Assembly: GCA_013297655.1 (NCBI GenBank)
Contig: JAAFHV010000068.1
Span: 1-36,298 of the forward strand
DNA: 36,298 nt
Direction of reading: 5' to 3'
From: Myxococcales bacterium
GTDB taxonomy: Bacteria > Myxococcota_A > Polyangia > Polyangiales > Polyangiaceae
This document shows positions 1 through 7,938 of the stretch, piece after piece. A model generated the notes under the pieces. That model did no database searches, was not told the DNA's origin, and saw only the letters and a program-made list of their open reading frames with translations. Each line of letters opens with the position of its first letter. Positions within the stretch are counted from its first letter, which is position 1. Made by a program: the position numbers and the translations under genes.

Positions 1-131
1 CTGCCGTCGGGACCGGGAGGTACCGAGGCGTCTTGGTCGATCGGCACGCCCGGGTCGACCGAGCTGCCACACGCCGCCACGAGCAGCAGGAGCCATAACG
101 ACCGTGACGGAGCCTTGATCATCGATTTCAT
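1..131 (-). CDS. Putative lipoprotein, N-terminal fragment (cut by window edge)
   Basis: Reading leftwards from an ATG at 131, the frame encodes a basic start followed by a hydrophobic run ending in LLLLVAACGSS. This is a typical lipoprotein signal peptide with an A-A-C lipobox, and it is followed by an Asp/Pro/Gly-rich linker. The product should be exported and lipid-anchored. Its function cannot be judged because only about 43 codons are inside the window. The start ATG overlaps the TGA stop of the NRDE gene (shared ATGA at 128-131), which suggests translational coupling. A second in-frame ATG at 122 is an alternative start. Confidence 0.7.
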   Translation of the reverse strand, partial: MKSMIKAPSRSLWLLLLVAACGSSVDPGVPIDQDASVPPGPDG

Positions 132-913
132 GGTGCTTGTGATTCGGCCGAAATGCACGGCTTGATCCATACGGATTCTCGTACCTCTCCCGACACCGCA
201 CCGGTTGCGTCGAAGGTTCGCTCGATGACCTCGATTTTTTCGCGATCGAAGCGCACCACCGTGGAGCACCGCGTTCCGTAGGCGGGAAGGAGCGCGTGGA
301 TGAACGCCGAGGAGAGGGATCGCTCGAGATCGCGGGGCACCCCGGTGCTCGGCAGCGCCGTATCTTCCGCGAGGGCGCGCGAGCCCAAGATCTCGAAACC
401 TGCCTCGAGCGGGGCGCGACTCTCCACGAGCTCGCGGAGCGCACGAGTGCCCGTTTCGACCTTCGGCCAACGTGTATCGAGGCGCGCGTTCGATAGCCCG
501 TGGAAGCCTTCGCTCACCCTCACGACGCGACCCTCGTCGTCCGCCGAGACGAGCGCGTCGCCGTCGAAGAAGAGCGCATTGAAGGACGGAAATGCCGCGA
601 ACGTGAGCGCCTCGGCATAGTCGAGCGCGGAGCGAGGCGGCTCTTTCAGGAAGTCCGCCACGAGGGCGCCGCGCGACTTGCCTTCCCTCCGCGCGGAGGG
701 TGATCGCACGTTCGTCACGCACGCGAGGCGGCCGTCGCGGGTCGCGCCGAGCCACGTGCCCCCCTTCTCGAGATCGCGGCCGGCGAAGACCGCGGGGGCA
801 TCGGACCAGAATGCGGCGGGGGCGGCGGGACGAGCGAACATCTCGTCACGATTGGCCAAAACGACGAGCGGCCACTCGGCACTTGCGCGATACGCCACGA
901 GAATGAGGCACAT
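128..913 (-). CDS. NRDE (TANGO2-like) family protein
   Basis: The 261-residue product begins MCLILVAY and carries NRDE at residues 21-24 in the context VVLANRDEMFARPAAP. These are the hallmarks of the NRDE/TANGO2 family, in which Cys2 is exposed after Met removal. The family has an Ntn-hydrolase-like fold; its biochemical role in bacteria is unsettled, and eukaryotic TANGO2 has been linked to heme and lipid handling. The frame runs 17 codons further upstream, but the family's conserved MC start argues for 913. A -10-like TATCTT lies 8 bases before this ATG. The gene overlaps the downstream lipoprotein gene by four bases. The family call is confident; the reaction is unknown. Confidence 0.85.
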   Translation of the reverse strand: MCLILVAYRASAEWPLVVLANRDEMFARPAAPAAFWSDAPAVFAGRDLEKGGTWLGATRDGRLACVTNVRSPSARREGKSRGALVADFLKEPPRSALDYAEALTFAAFPSFNALFFDGDALVSADDEGRVVRVSEGFHGLSNARLDTRWPKVETGTRALRELVESRAPLEAGFEILGSRALAEDTALPSTGVPRDLERSLSSAFIHALLPAYGTRCSTVVRFDREKIEVIERTFDATGAVSGEVRESVWIKPCISAESQAP

Positions 914-921
914 GGGGTCCG

Positions 922-927
922 AAGATA
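922..927 (-). promoter_or_regulatory. -10-like hexamer directly before the NRDE gene
   Basis: On the minus strand TATCTT ends 8 bases before the ATG at 913. It matches the TANNNT form of a sigma70-type -10 element. Transcription would start within about two bases of the start codon, giving an almost leaderless mRNA. No -35 match is visible. Confidence 0.4.
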
Positions 928-958
928 GCCCGTCCCCGCGACGGCGCAGACCCTCGAG

Positions 959-1018
959 CCTCACGTCGCTCTGGAGGCGCGAGCCTCACGTCGCTCTGGA
1001 GGCGCGAGCCTCGCGCTT
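959..1018 (+). repeat. 25-bp tandem repeat, 2.4 copies (family copy 1)
   Basis: Two perfect 25-bp units start at 959 and 984 and read CCTCACGTCGCTCTGGAG followed by GCGCGAG. A third unit breaks off after CCTCGCGCTT. The same unit recurs, with a few changes, at 8360-8559 (reversed) and 33720-33995. It lies between the divergent start regions of the NRDE and PH-like genes, where upstream promoter elements would be expected. A possible decayed copy (CCTGACGTCGCTC) sits at 1874-1886. Confidence 0.9.
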
Positions 1019-1034
1019 CACGCCTCGAGTTGGG

Positions 1035-1040
1035 TAGACT
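1035..1040 (+). promoter_or_regulatory. -10-like hexamer directly before the PH-like gene
   Basis: TAGACT ends 7 bases before the ATG at 1048 and fits TANNNT. It predicts a transcript with almost no leader. There is no clear -35 and no good ribosome binding site, which agrees with leaderless initiation. Confidence 0.4.
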
Positions 1041-1047
1041 CGGTGCG

Positions 1048-1878
1048 ATGGAGGGCTCGAACACGGAGGTCGATCCGGCCGCACTCGCACCACGCGAATC
1101 GTTCGAGGTCGGCGCGCCGCCTTTCTTGACGGGGCAGCCCCTCCTCGCCGTGTTCGCGGGGGCGCTCGTCGCTTCGCTCGCTGCGCTACCGGTCATCGGA
1201 CCATCGGCGATCGTGTTCGTGCTCGGAGCTTTTTTCGTCGGTTTCCTGCTGACGACCATCCCCGCGCGGCTCGTCGTCGGGAGCGACGGCATCGCGGTCA
1301 CGTGGCTTTGGCGTCGCCTCTTCGTCCCCTACTCCGCGATCGGAGCCGAGAGCCGCGCGCTGAATGGAGTGTTCGTCGAGGTGCTTGGAGGGCGCTCGCT
1401 CGAGCTCCGAACGGACGCGCCGGAGCGGCTCCTTTCCCTCCTGCGCACGCGAAAGGGGTTCGCGTACTCCGTTCAGGGAATGCTGGCGGAAGAAGCCCTC
1501 GCGAACGACAAGAGCCTGCTCGCGCCATCGGGAAAAATCGAGGAGTGGGCGATACGGCTTCGAGGCATGTCGGACGCGGACTACCGCTCCGTGAGCATGC
1601 CGCGGGATCGTCTGCTCGCCGTCGTCGGCGCCCCGCACGTGGCTCCGGAGCTCCGCGCGGCGGCAGCGTTCGTCCTCGGAAAACCCGTCGGAGACGAAGA
1701 AGCCGACGTGCTCCGCCGGGCTCAGCAATCGACCGCCTCGCGCACTCTGGAGCGCGCCCTCACTCGCGCGCAGTCCGATGATCCCGCCGAGCGCACACGA
1801 GGTCTGCGGACCGTGCTCGCCGCGAGCCGGCGCGAGGACGAAGATCGGCGGCGAGGATCTGCTCCGCCCGCGACCTGA
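1048..1878 (+). CDS. Membrane protein with PH-like domain and helical tail
   Basis: The 276-residue product has two hydrophobic segments at about 31-49 and 52-71 that should form a membrane hairpin. A stretch at about 76-136 follows, with the pattern GSDGIAV..VPYSAIGA..FVEVLGGRSLELRTD, resembling bacterial PH-like (bPH/DUF304) domains. The C-terminal 110 residues are alpha-helical with HEAT-like spacing (ELRAAAAFVLG, ALTRAQSDDPAERTRGLRTVLA) and end in a charged tail. The role is unknown. ATG 1048 was chosen over an in-frame TTG at 1030 because the -10-like TAGACT lies between them. The domain assignment is by pattern only. Confidence 0.6.
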   Translation: MEGSNTEVDPAALAPRESFEVGAPPFLTGQPLLAVFAGALVASLAALPVIGPSAIVFVLGAFFVGFLLTTIPARLVVGSDGIAVTWLWRRLFVPYSAIGAESRALNGVFVEVLGGRSLELRTDAPERLLSLLRTRKGFAYSVQGMLAEEALANDKSLLAPSGKIEEWAIRLRGMSDADYRSVSMPRDRLLAVVGAPHVAPELRAAAAFVLGKPVGDEEADVLRRAQQSTASRTLERALTRAQSDDPAERTRGLRTVLAASRREDEDRRRGSAPPAT

Positions 1879-1956
1879 CGTCGCTCGGCGCGCCACCGCC
1901 TCGCGTGCTCACGCGCGGTCGAACGCAGCCGAGCGGCCAAGGGACAAAAACCGCGC

Positions 1957-1962
1957 TATTGT
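1957..1962 (+). promoter_or_regulatory. -10-like hexamer directly before the subtilase gene
   Basis: TATTGT ends 6 bases before the ATG at 1969, which would place the transcription start at the A of the start codon. No -35 match was found at the usual distance. Confidence 0.4.
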
Positions 1963-1968
1963 CCGGCG

Positions 1969-4431
1969 ATGCATCGCGTACGCCACATCGGCGTCCTGAC
2001 TTCGCTTTTTCTCCTCGGCACGGTGTCCATCGCCCACGCCGACGCGCCGAACGGGCCCGCGCTGCTGCGGGTCCTCGGTGACCGAGCAGAGGCGGCGCTC
2101 TCCCCGTCGAAGCACCACATCTCCGCGATCGTCGAGCTGCCGAGCGGTACGAGCGCGCGGTCCCTCGGGCTCCGCGAAGCCGCGCCGGGCTTCGCGTGGG
2201 TCGAAGGGCGCACCGCCGCGCTCGCATTTTCGCGCGCGCACCCGAACATTCCGCTCGAGGTCGCGCCGTCGCTCAAGCTCCTCAACGATCGCGTCGGCAC
2301 CTTCGTGCGCTCGCGCGTCGCGAACCAACAGGGCGTCGACGGTCGAGGGACCCTCGTCGGAGTCGCCGACACCGGCGCAGATGTCACACACCCCGACTTT
2401 CTCGATGAAAATGGCAAAATTCGCATCGAGTGGGTGCTCGATTTGTCGCGCCCTCCTCGGGGGGTGCACAAGGAGCTCGAAGAGCTTTTCGGCGTGAAGG
2501 ACGACGCCGGCGTGCTCACCTCGGGCGCCGTCTACTCGCGCGCCGATCTCCAACAGTTGGTCGACGCCGGGCGCACGCTCGACCTCCCGACCGACGACGT
2601 GGGCCACGGCTCGCACGTCGCCGGCAGCGCGGTCGGCGGCGGCGGAGGGAGCGCCTACGCGGGCGTCGCACCGAAAGCGGGCCTCGTCGTCGCGCGCATC
2701 TCGCGACCCGGGACCGACTCGATCGACAACGACGACCTCGTGCGCGCGGTGGGCTTCATGTTCGCGGTCGGCGAGCTCATGAAGCGACCCGTGTCGGTGA
2801 ACCTCTCGCTCGGGAGCGACTTCGGCCCCCACGACGGCTCGATGATTTGGGAGCGCGCGATCGCCGCCTACGTCGGGCCGAGCCACCCCGGCCGCGCGAT
2901 CGTGGCCGCCGCGGGAAACAGCGGCTCGGTCGCCGAGCTCGCGGTCCACCAGAGCGTGCACGTGCCGCGCGGGGCGACCGTGCGCGTGCCGATCAAGAGC
3001 AAAGGAGCGGCGAGCGGCGCGGTCCAAATTTGGGCCACCTGGCGCGGCGCCACGAGCCTCGCCCTCGGCCTCGACTCCCCCGCCGGCGCGTGGGTCAACC
3101 CGGTCTCGGAAGGCAAGGAAGACGGCGAACGATTCGAGTCGGTCAGCGTCGGCGTCGTGAACGGCCGCAGCGGCGAGATCAAGCTCGTCCCGGACGGTCA
3201 TCGCGGCGCGGTCGCGGTGTGGAACGGAAGCTTCCCCGCCGGCACGTACGCCGCCGTGATCACGAACGAGGGTGACAGCGCGGGCGACGCCGACCTCTAC
3301 ATCCAGGCGGTCGGCGGCGCGGCGGCGAGTGATCCCCCCACCCAGTTCACCAACGGCGTACGCGAAGGGACGATCAACCTCCCCGCCGGGCACCCGTCGA
3401 TCATCGGGGTCGGCTGTAGCGTGAACCGCGTCAAATGGCGGAGCGCGGCGGGGTCCGACGTGGCGCTCACCGTCCCCGCGACCGACGCGCTCGGGCTCGT
3501 CTCTACGGGCGAAGCGCGCGATCTCGTCGAGGGCGAGGTGTGCTGGTTCTCGAGCGCGGGACCGAACGTCGACGGCGTCCAGAAGCCCGAGATCGCCGCG
3601 CCCGGCGGCATCGTCGCTTCGACCGCATCACGCCAGGCCGCGCCCGGCTCGAACCGCAGCATCTTCACTTCGGCGGCGTGCCCGAGTCGCACCGGGAAGG
3701 CGGATCCGAAGTGCCTCCTCGTCGACGCGAACCACGGAATCAGCGCTGGCACGAGCATGTCGTCGCCGATCGTCGCCGGCGTGGTGGCGCTCCTCTTCCA
3801 AAACGATCCCACGCTCACCCAAGACAAGATCGCCGCGCTCCTTCAAGCCGGCGCGCACCCCTTCCGCGGGCCCGCTCCGTACGACGACCAAAGCGGTCCG
3901 GGAGAGGTCGACGTGCTCGGCTCACTCGACGCGCTCGAGCGCTCGAAGAGCCCCGCCGCGTTCCTCCCGAGCGCAGAAAAGAGCTGGATCGCGCTCAGCT
4001 CGTCGTACGTGCCGGCCGACGGCTCGCGCGCCGTCACCGCCATCGTGGAGCTTCGAACGGACGACGGAGAGCACCGCGCCGACATGTTCGACACCCAGCG
4101 CCTCGCCGCCGACGTACGGGTCGACGGAGTGAGCAAGACCACCGGGGCCATCACGCGAAAAGCACCTGGACTCTACACGTATTCGTTTCGCGTCGGGGAA
4201 GAGGGGCTCGGGCTCTCGAACGCGACGTTCGGCGCCACCTTCGACGGCGCCCCGATCGTCGCGCCGCGCACGATCCCCGTCGCGACCGACGGGTGGAACG
4301 CCGGTTATCCGAGCCAATTCACCGGCGGCTGCGGCACCGTCGCGCGCGACCGCACCGACCTCGCCGGTGCGTCGGTCCTCACCCTCGCGACGATCGCGGG
4401 CCTCGCGGCGCTTCGGCGGAGGCGCCGCTAA
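1969..4431 (+). CDS. Secreted S8 (subtilisin-family) serine protease with MYXO-CTERM-like tail
   Basis: The 820-residue product starts with a Sec signal peptide (cleavage likely after AHA, about residue 24). The S8 catalytic set is complete: Asp134 in GVADTGADVTHPDF, His213 in VGHGSHVAG, oxyanion Asn317 in VAAAGNSG and Ser596 in GISAGTSMSSPIVAG. About 280 residues separate Asn317 and Ser596, far more than in subtilisin. This insert contains a beta-rich stretch with GDADLYIQ, reminiscent of a pre-peptidase C-terminal (PPC) domain. The C-terminus has Cys788, a hydrophobic segment and five arginines, like the MYXO-CTERM sorting signal of myxobacteria, so surface anchoring is likely. It faces the convergent gene at 4493 with a 61-bp gap. 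Confidence 0.92.
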   Translation: MHRVRHIGVLTSLFLLGTVSIAHADAPNGPALLRVLGDRAEAALSPSKHHISAIVELPSGTSARSLGLREAAPGFAWVEGRTAALAFSRAHPNIPLEVAPSLKLLNDRVGTFVRSRVANQQGVDGRGTLVGVADTGADVTHPDFLDENGKIRIEWVLDLSRPPRGVHKELEELFGVKDDAGVLTSGAVYSRADLQQLVDAGRTLDLPTDDVGHGSHVAGSAVGGGGGSAYAGVAPKAGLVVARISRPGTDSIDNDDLVRAVGFMFAVGELMKRPVSVNLSLGSDFGPHDGSMIWERAIAAYVGPSHPGRAIVAAAGNSGSVAELAVHQSVHVPRGATVRVPIKSKGAASGAVQIWATWRGATSLALGLDSPAGAWVNPVSEGKEDGERFESVSVGVVNGRSGEIKLVPDGHRGAVAVWNGSFPAGTYAAVITNEGDSAGDADLYIQAVGGAAASDPPTQFTNGVREGTINLPAGHPSIIGVGCSVNRVKWRSAAGSDVALTVPATDALGLVSTGEARDLVEGEVCWFSSAGPNVDGVQKPEIAAPGGIVASTASRQAAPGSNRSIFTSAACPSRTGKADPKCLLVDANHGISAGTSMSSPIVAGVVALLFQNDPTLTQDKIAALLQAGAHPFRGPAPYDDQSGPGEVDVLGSLDALERSKSPAAFLPSAEKSWIALSSSYVPADGSRAVTAIVELRTDDGEHRADMFDTQRLAADVRVDGVSKTTGAITRKAPGLYTYSFRVGEEGLGLSNATFGATFDGAPIVAPRTIPVATDGWNAGYPSQFTGGCGTVARDRTDLAGASVLTLATIAGLAALRRRRR

Positions 4432-4492
4432 CTTTAGGGAGCTTTTGGCTCGGGTCTGCGCGCGGCTCTGCACGCACCCGTGACGGGCGTGG

Positions 4493-5920
4493 TCACTCCG
4501 CGACGACGGTGAGAGTGTAGCCGTGCGGCTCGTGCACCACGTCGTCCGGGTCGAAATGGAACGCCGGATCGCCGAGGTTGGTCGTCACGATGACGACCTT
4601 CGCCGTCGCGGTGAGGTCCGCGACGGTCATCTGCGCTTCGCGCGCGGTCGGCGGAGCGTTCACACGCGCGCGGGCGAGCTCTTTCCCGTCGGCGCCGAGG
4701 CGCGCGAAGGCGACCCTCATGCGCGCGTGATCTTCCCACGCCGCCTCCAGCCGAAGACGCGCGCCAGTCGGTGCTCCGTCCGTGCGCACCACCACGTACG
4801 ACACGCCGGTCGGTTCGAGCGGGTACGCGGGCGCGAGCCTTCGCGCGGTGCTCGGCCAGGGCACGTCCCAATCGACGCGCACGCGTGGCGCGTCGCCCAA
4901 GGCCGCCGCTGCGCCCCCCTGCCCCGGCTCGCCGAAACGCGCGCGAGAGATCGCGAAGTCGACCAACAGATCGTCGAGGGTCGCGCCGTCGAAGAGCTTG
5001 TCCTTGAAGCTCTTCGCGAGCACGTCGAAGGCGTCCGGCTCGTTCGTGAAGCGCGGAGCATCGAGCGGCGATTTGGCTCCCCGAAGCGCAAAAAGCCCAC
5101 GCAGCACCGCCCCGGGCTCGGTCGAAAATCCGCGATCGAGCCAACGATAGAAGAGCGCGCTCCCCATCGCTTGCGTCGCTTCTGCGTGCACGTCGCGTGC
5201 GCCCGCGGCAGGCTCGAAGCGCGCCTCGAAGCGCTCTCCCTCTCCTTCGAGCACGCGCGACACGAGCGCTCGCTCGGGATGATCTTGGAAGCTGAGGAAC
5301 GACGCCGAGGCTCGGATCGGCGCGCACGGTTCGAGCAGCTCGGTCACCGCTTGCGCTTCGGCCTGAGCCGAGCCCTCGTCGGTCCCCGGCGCGGTGCGCA
5401 GCAGCACGCCGCGCACGACCGTCCGCGCGACCGCGACGTCGAGAGGGCACCCGATCGAGAGCCTCCGCGACACACGGCCGTAGCCGCTCGCGCGATCGAG
5501 CGGCGACCGCGGATCGCGCTCCGAGAGCACGATCTCGGTCTCCGTCCCCAGCTCGCCGAGGACGAGATCGAACGTGCCGGTGACGAGATCACCATCGGGA
5601 ACGACCATCCGCAGCGGGCCGCGAAGGAGACGCTCGACACGCTCGGCCTGATGGAGCGCCGCCATGACCTTCGCTTCGTCACCCACCTCTCCCGACACGC
5701 AGACGGGCCCCTCGAACGAGCATGCACGGAGCGGAAGGGAGGGCCGCGGCGGGCCGTACCGGACCATGCGTCCGCTCGGCGCATCGTCAGGAACGTGGGC
5801 GAAAAGACCCGCATCTGGCCCATCGAGCCCCTCCGCGCGGGCCGAAGACGACACCAAAATGGCGAGCCCGATAGCGAGCCACGGGAGCCACGCGGTTGGC
5901 CTTCGGACGGTCGTGCTCAT
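4493..5920 (-). CDS. Secreted protein of unknown function
   Basis: The product (475 residues from ATG 5920) has a Sec signal peptide, with a hydrophobic core WLPWLAIGLAILV and a likely cleavage after SSARA. The mature part has Cys pairs near ACSFEGPVCVSG and later Cys in IGCPLD and EPCAPI, consistent with an extracytoplasmic protein. The centre is helical (FYRWLDRGFSTEPGAVLRGLF, FDVLAKSFKDKLFDGATLDDLLVDF) and the last 130 residues look like a beta-sandwich. I do not recognise a family or catalytic motif. A GTG at 5935 is an alternative start. The gene converges on the protease gene and diverges from the promoter at 5929-5958. Confidence 0.75.
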   Translation of the reverse strand: MSTTVRRPTAWLPWLAIGLAILVSSSARAEGLDGPDAGLFAHVPDDAPSGRMVRYGPPRPSLPLRACSFEGPVCVSGEVGDEAKVMAALHQAERVERLLRGPLRMVVPDGDLVTGTFDLVLGELGTETEIVLSERDPRSPLDRASGYGRVSRRLSIGCPLDVAVARTVVRGVLLRTAPGTDEGSAQAEAQAVTELLEPCAPIRASASFLSFQDHPERALVSRVLEGEGERFEARFEPAAGARDVHAEATQAMGSALFYRWLDRGFSTEPGAVLRGLFALRGAKSPLDAPRFTNEPDAFDVLAKSFKDKLFDGATLDDLLVDFAISRARFGEPGQGGAAAALGDAPRVRVDWDVPWPSTARRLAPAYPLEPTGVSYVVVRTDGAPTGARLRLEAAWEDHARMRVAFARLGADGKELARARVNAPPTAREAQMTVADLTATAKVVIVTTNLGDPAFHFDPDDVVHEPHGYTLTVVAE

Positions 5921-5928
5921 GCGCGCAT

Positions 5929-5958
5929 TTGACACCGAGTTTTTGCCCCATCTATAAC
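5929..5958 (+). promoter_or_regulatory. Near-consensus sigma70-type promoter for the 6040-7607 genes
   Basis: A perfect -35 TTGACA (5929-5934) is followed after 18 bp by TATAAC (5953-5958), five of six matches to the -10 consensus. Transcription should start near 5965, about 75 bases before the ATG at 6040. The -35 lies just upstream of the start of the divergent gene at 4493-5920, so the two initiation regions overlap. This is the best promoter match seen in the intergenic regions of the window. Confidence 0.6.
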
Positions 5959-5959
5959 G

Positions 5960-5975
5960 AAAGCCGGGCTTTTTT
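5960..5975 (+). other. Small hairpin followed by six T at the predicted transcript start
   Basis: AAAGC (5960-5964) pairs with GCTTT (5968-5972) around a CGG loop, and the T run extends to 5975. It has the form of a minimal intrinsic terminator. No plus-strand gene lies upstream within 1.5 kb, and it coincides with the expected start of the transcript from 5929-5958. It might act as an early pause or attenuation site, or may be chance. Confidence 0.3.
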
Positions 5976-6039
5976 CGGACTGCGCTCTCACTCGAAACCC
6001 GTCGAGCGAGACCGAAGCCCGGGCCCCCGCGAAAATACC

Positions 6040-6594
6040 ATGGTCTCCACCTTCGACCCCGCTCGCGCAGTGAGACTCGATTTTCCCCGTGGCGCTGCCC
6101 TCGCGTCCGACGACGAGCGCCTCGTGCTGCTCCCCGCGGCGGCCCTGATCGAGCTCACGCTCGAAGCCCCCGCCGAGCTTCGTGTCACGCTCGGGAAAGC
6201 CCTCGGGGCCTCTCTCGGAGCGCGGGTCGCGAAGCGGCTCGGAGGGAGCGACGGCGCCACGAAGGCCACCCTCGAGGGTTTTCTGAACGAGCTCGCCGGT
6301 GAGGTCGCTGCGGCGGGCCTCGGCACGCTCGGGCTCGAACGCTGGGGGCGCGCGCTGGTCGTCACGGTCGGAAACCCGGCGGTCGAGGACGACGCCTTCC
6401 TCGCTGGCCTCGTGGGCGCTGCGCTGGCGACGGCGACTGGCAAAGATACGCACGCCGTTCACCTCGCCAACGCCGATGGCCAAGCGAAGCTCCTCGTCGC
6501 GAGCCGCGGAACCGCCGAACGCGTACGTGGGTTCGTCGCGGACGGTGTGTCGTTCGGCGCGATCCTCGAGAAGCTCCACGGAGGTGCGGCATGA
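6040..6594 (+). CDS. Conserved-looking alpha/beta protein of unknown function
   Basis: The 184-residue product has no signal peptide or membrane segment, so it should be cytoplasmic. It alternates helices (LRVTLGKALGASLGARVAKRL) with beta strands (RALVVTVGNP, HAVHLANADGQAKLLVASRG) and ends RVRGFVADGVSFGAILEKLHGGAA. The second half loosely recalls V4R-type ligand-binding domains, but the resemblance is too weak to assign. Start 6040 is preferred over the longer frame opening at 5896, because that would begin inside the divergent gene and upstream of the promoter. The next gene starts in an ATGA overlap with this stop, so the two are probably translated together. Confidence 0.65.
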   Translation: MVSTFDPARAVRLDFPRGAALASDDERLVLLPAAALIELTLEAPAELRVTLGKALGASLGARVAKRLGGSDGATKATLEGFLNELAGEVAAAGLGTLGLERWGRALVVTVGNPAVEDDAFLAGLVGAALATATGKDTHAVHLANADGQAKLLVASRGTAERVRGFVADGVSFGAILEKLHGGAA

Positions 6595-7607
6595 GCCAGC
6601 TCGACCCGCGCGTCCCCAAGCTCGAAGCGCTCCTCACCCGCATCAAGACCCGCGCCGCGGAGCCCCGCGCCGCTCAGCCGGTCCAAGCTGCTCCAGTAAA
6701 GGTCGCGGCTGCCGCTCCCGCGCCGCAGCCGATCCCGATCGCCGCGAAGGGCCCAGCGACCGCGCCGCCTCCCACTGCGCCGCCCCCCACCGCCCCGCCT
6801 CCCACCGCGCCGCCCGCCGAGTCGGTCGTGCGTTCTGCGCCGCACACCATCGGTGGGCCGCCCCCGAGCCGCCGAAGCCATGGCGCGCTCCCCGCTGTAA
6901 GCCCGCCCCCTGCGCGCCCGTCGTCGCCCGCGAACACGGCGATCCGAATCCCGGAGGACCGCAAGACCCCCGTCCCCACGTCGACCGAGCCCGCCAGCTT
7001 CGGGAGCGACGCCACCCTCTCCGCCGTGCGGATCGACGCCGACTCCTCCGTCGACGCGCTGCTCGCACAGCAGGGCGAGGGGGAGGCCGATTACGACGAC
7101 GCGACGATCCAAGCGAGCGTCGAGAAGCCCTCCACCACCCTCGCAGGTGTCGGCGTGGGAACGTTGCCACCGCTCACCCGCTCCCCGGTCACCCCGATCC
7201 CGCAGGCGCCGGCCTCGGCCCCCCGCGCGATCGAGGCTCCCTACGAGGAAGAAGAGCGGCATCACACGCCGCCGCCCGAGTCGGGAAAACAGAAGGCGCC
7301 TTCGCTCGTCCCGGCGGTCGCTGCGCCCGTGGCCGTGCCCGCCGCGCGGAAGTCGGGAGAGCTCCCCCGCCTCAACGACGACGATCCGGCAGACGACGAG
7401 GGCACGCTCTCCGGTGTCGGCGGCGGGCTCGGCGCGCCGGCCGCGAAGGTGACCGGCTCGGTCGTGGCCGAGGCGAGGCCGATCGTGCAGACCGTGCATG
7501 CGGCGAGTCTCCCGAAGGGAACCGTCGCGGCAGCAACGTCCGGAAGCGCTGCACCGACGGCGCCTTCCAGCCTCGGTGACCTTCTCGACCTCACGCTCGC
7601 GCTCTAA
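6591..7607 (+). CDS. Pro/Ala-rich, largely disordered protein of unknown function
   Basis: The 338-residue product starts with a short helix (LDPRVPKLEALLTRIKTRAAE) and then becomes Pro/Ala-rich and probably disordered almost to its end, where SSLGDLLDLTLAL forms a short hydrophobic helix. It contains four TAPPP-type repeats at about residues 57-76. Terminal helices with a long flexible middle suggest a tether between two binding partners; this is inference. Its start overlaps the previous stop (ATGA, 6591-6594), and a GGAGG ribosome binding site lies at 6580-6584. It should be co-transcribed with the 6040 gene from the promoter at 5929. Confidence 0.7.
   Translation: MSQLDPRVPKLEALLTRIKTRAAEPRAAQPVQAAPVKVAAAAPAPQPIPIAAKGPATAPPPTAPPPTAPPPTAPPAESVVRSAPHTIGGPPPSRRSHGALPAVSPPPARPSSPANTAIRIPEDRKTPVPTSTEPASFGSDATLSAVRIDADSSVDALLAQQGEGEADYDDATIQASVEKPSTTLAGVGVGTLPPLTRSPVTPIPQAPASAPRAIEAPYEEEERHHTPPPESGKQKAPSLVPAVAAPVAVPAARKSGELPRLNDDDPADDEGTLSGVGGGLGAPAAKVTGSVVAEARPIVQTVHAASLPKGTVAAATSGSAAPTAPSSLGDLLDLTLAL
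6759..6818 (+). repeat. Four in-frame 15-bp repeats encoding TAPPP
   Basis: Units begin at 6759, 6774, 6789 and 6804 and follow the pattern ACCGCGCCGCCTCCC with a few third-position changes. The last unit ends PPA. They lie in frame inside the Pro-rich gene, so copy-number change would lengthen or shorten the linker without a frameshift. Confidence 0.85.
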
Positions 7608-7823
7608 CGACACGCGCTCACGGCGGCCTCGCGCGCGGAGACGCGTATCGAGGCGATGCCGACAAAAGACCGACCTCGACGCGTGCAGGGAAGCACGGTC
7701 GAGGTCGCGTCGTTTCAGATGCCCGAGCCTGGGGAGCGCCGAGGACGCCGTACGTGCCGGACCGGAAACCAAGGCGTTAAGGAGGAACCGCAGCCCCTGG
7801 TCCAGCGCTCACGACGTCATATC

Positions 7824-7842
7824 GAAAACGACTTTCAATATC
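7824..7842. promoter_or_regulatory. Fur-box-like sequence in the 7608-7938 gap
   Basis: The 331-bp stretch 7608-7938 holds no convincing gene. Its part around 7800-7870 is clearly richer in A/T than the surroundings. GAAAACGACTTTCAATATC matches the classical 19-bp Fur consensus at 13 positions by eye, and outer arms GACGT (7813-7817) and ACGTC (7846-7850) flank it. It lies about 100 bp before the gene at 7939. No clear -10/-35 pair was found beside it. It could be a binding site for Fur or another regulator, or an AT-rich coincidence. Confidence 0.35.
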
Positions 7843-7938
7843 ATTACGTCTCGATTCCCTCCTCGTCAAGGCGCACGTGGGAAGGTCGGTCGATGGCTTC
7901 CGTATGCAGCGAGAACGGTCGGCGCGGGAGATCGAGCA

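Noticed and set aside
4432-4492. Terminator between the convergent genes
   Set aside because: CACGCACCCGT and ACGGGCGTG can only pair with a bulge and almost no loop, and there is no T run.
7779-7785. AAGGAGG as a ribosome binding site in the 7608-7938 gap
   Set aside because: No ATG, GTG or TTG follows at a usable distance.
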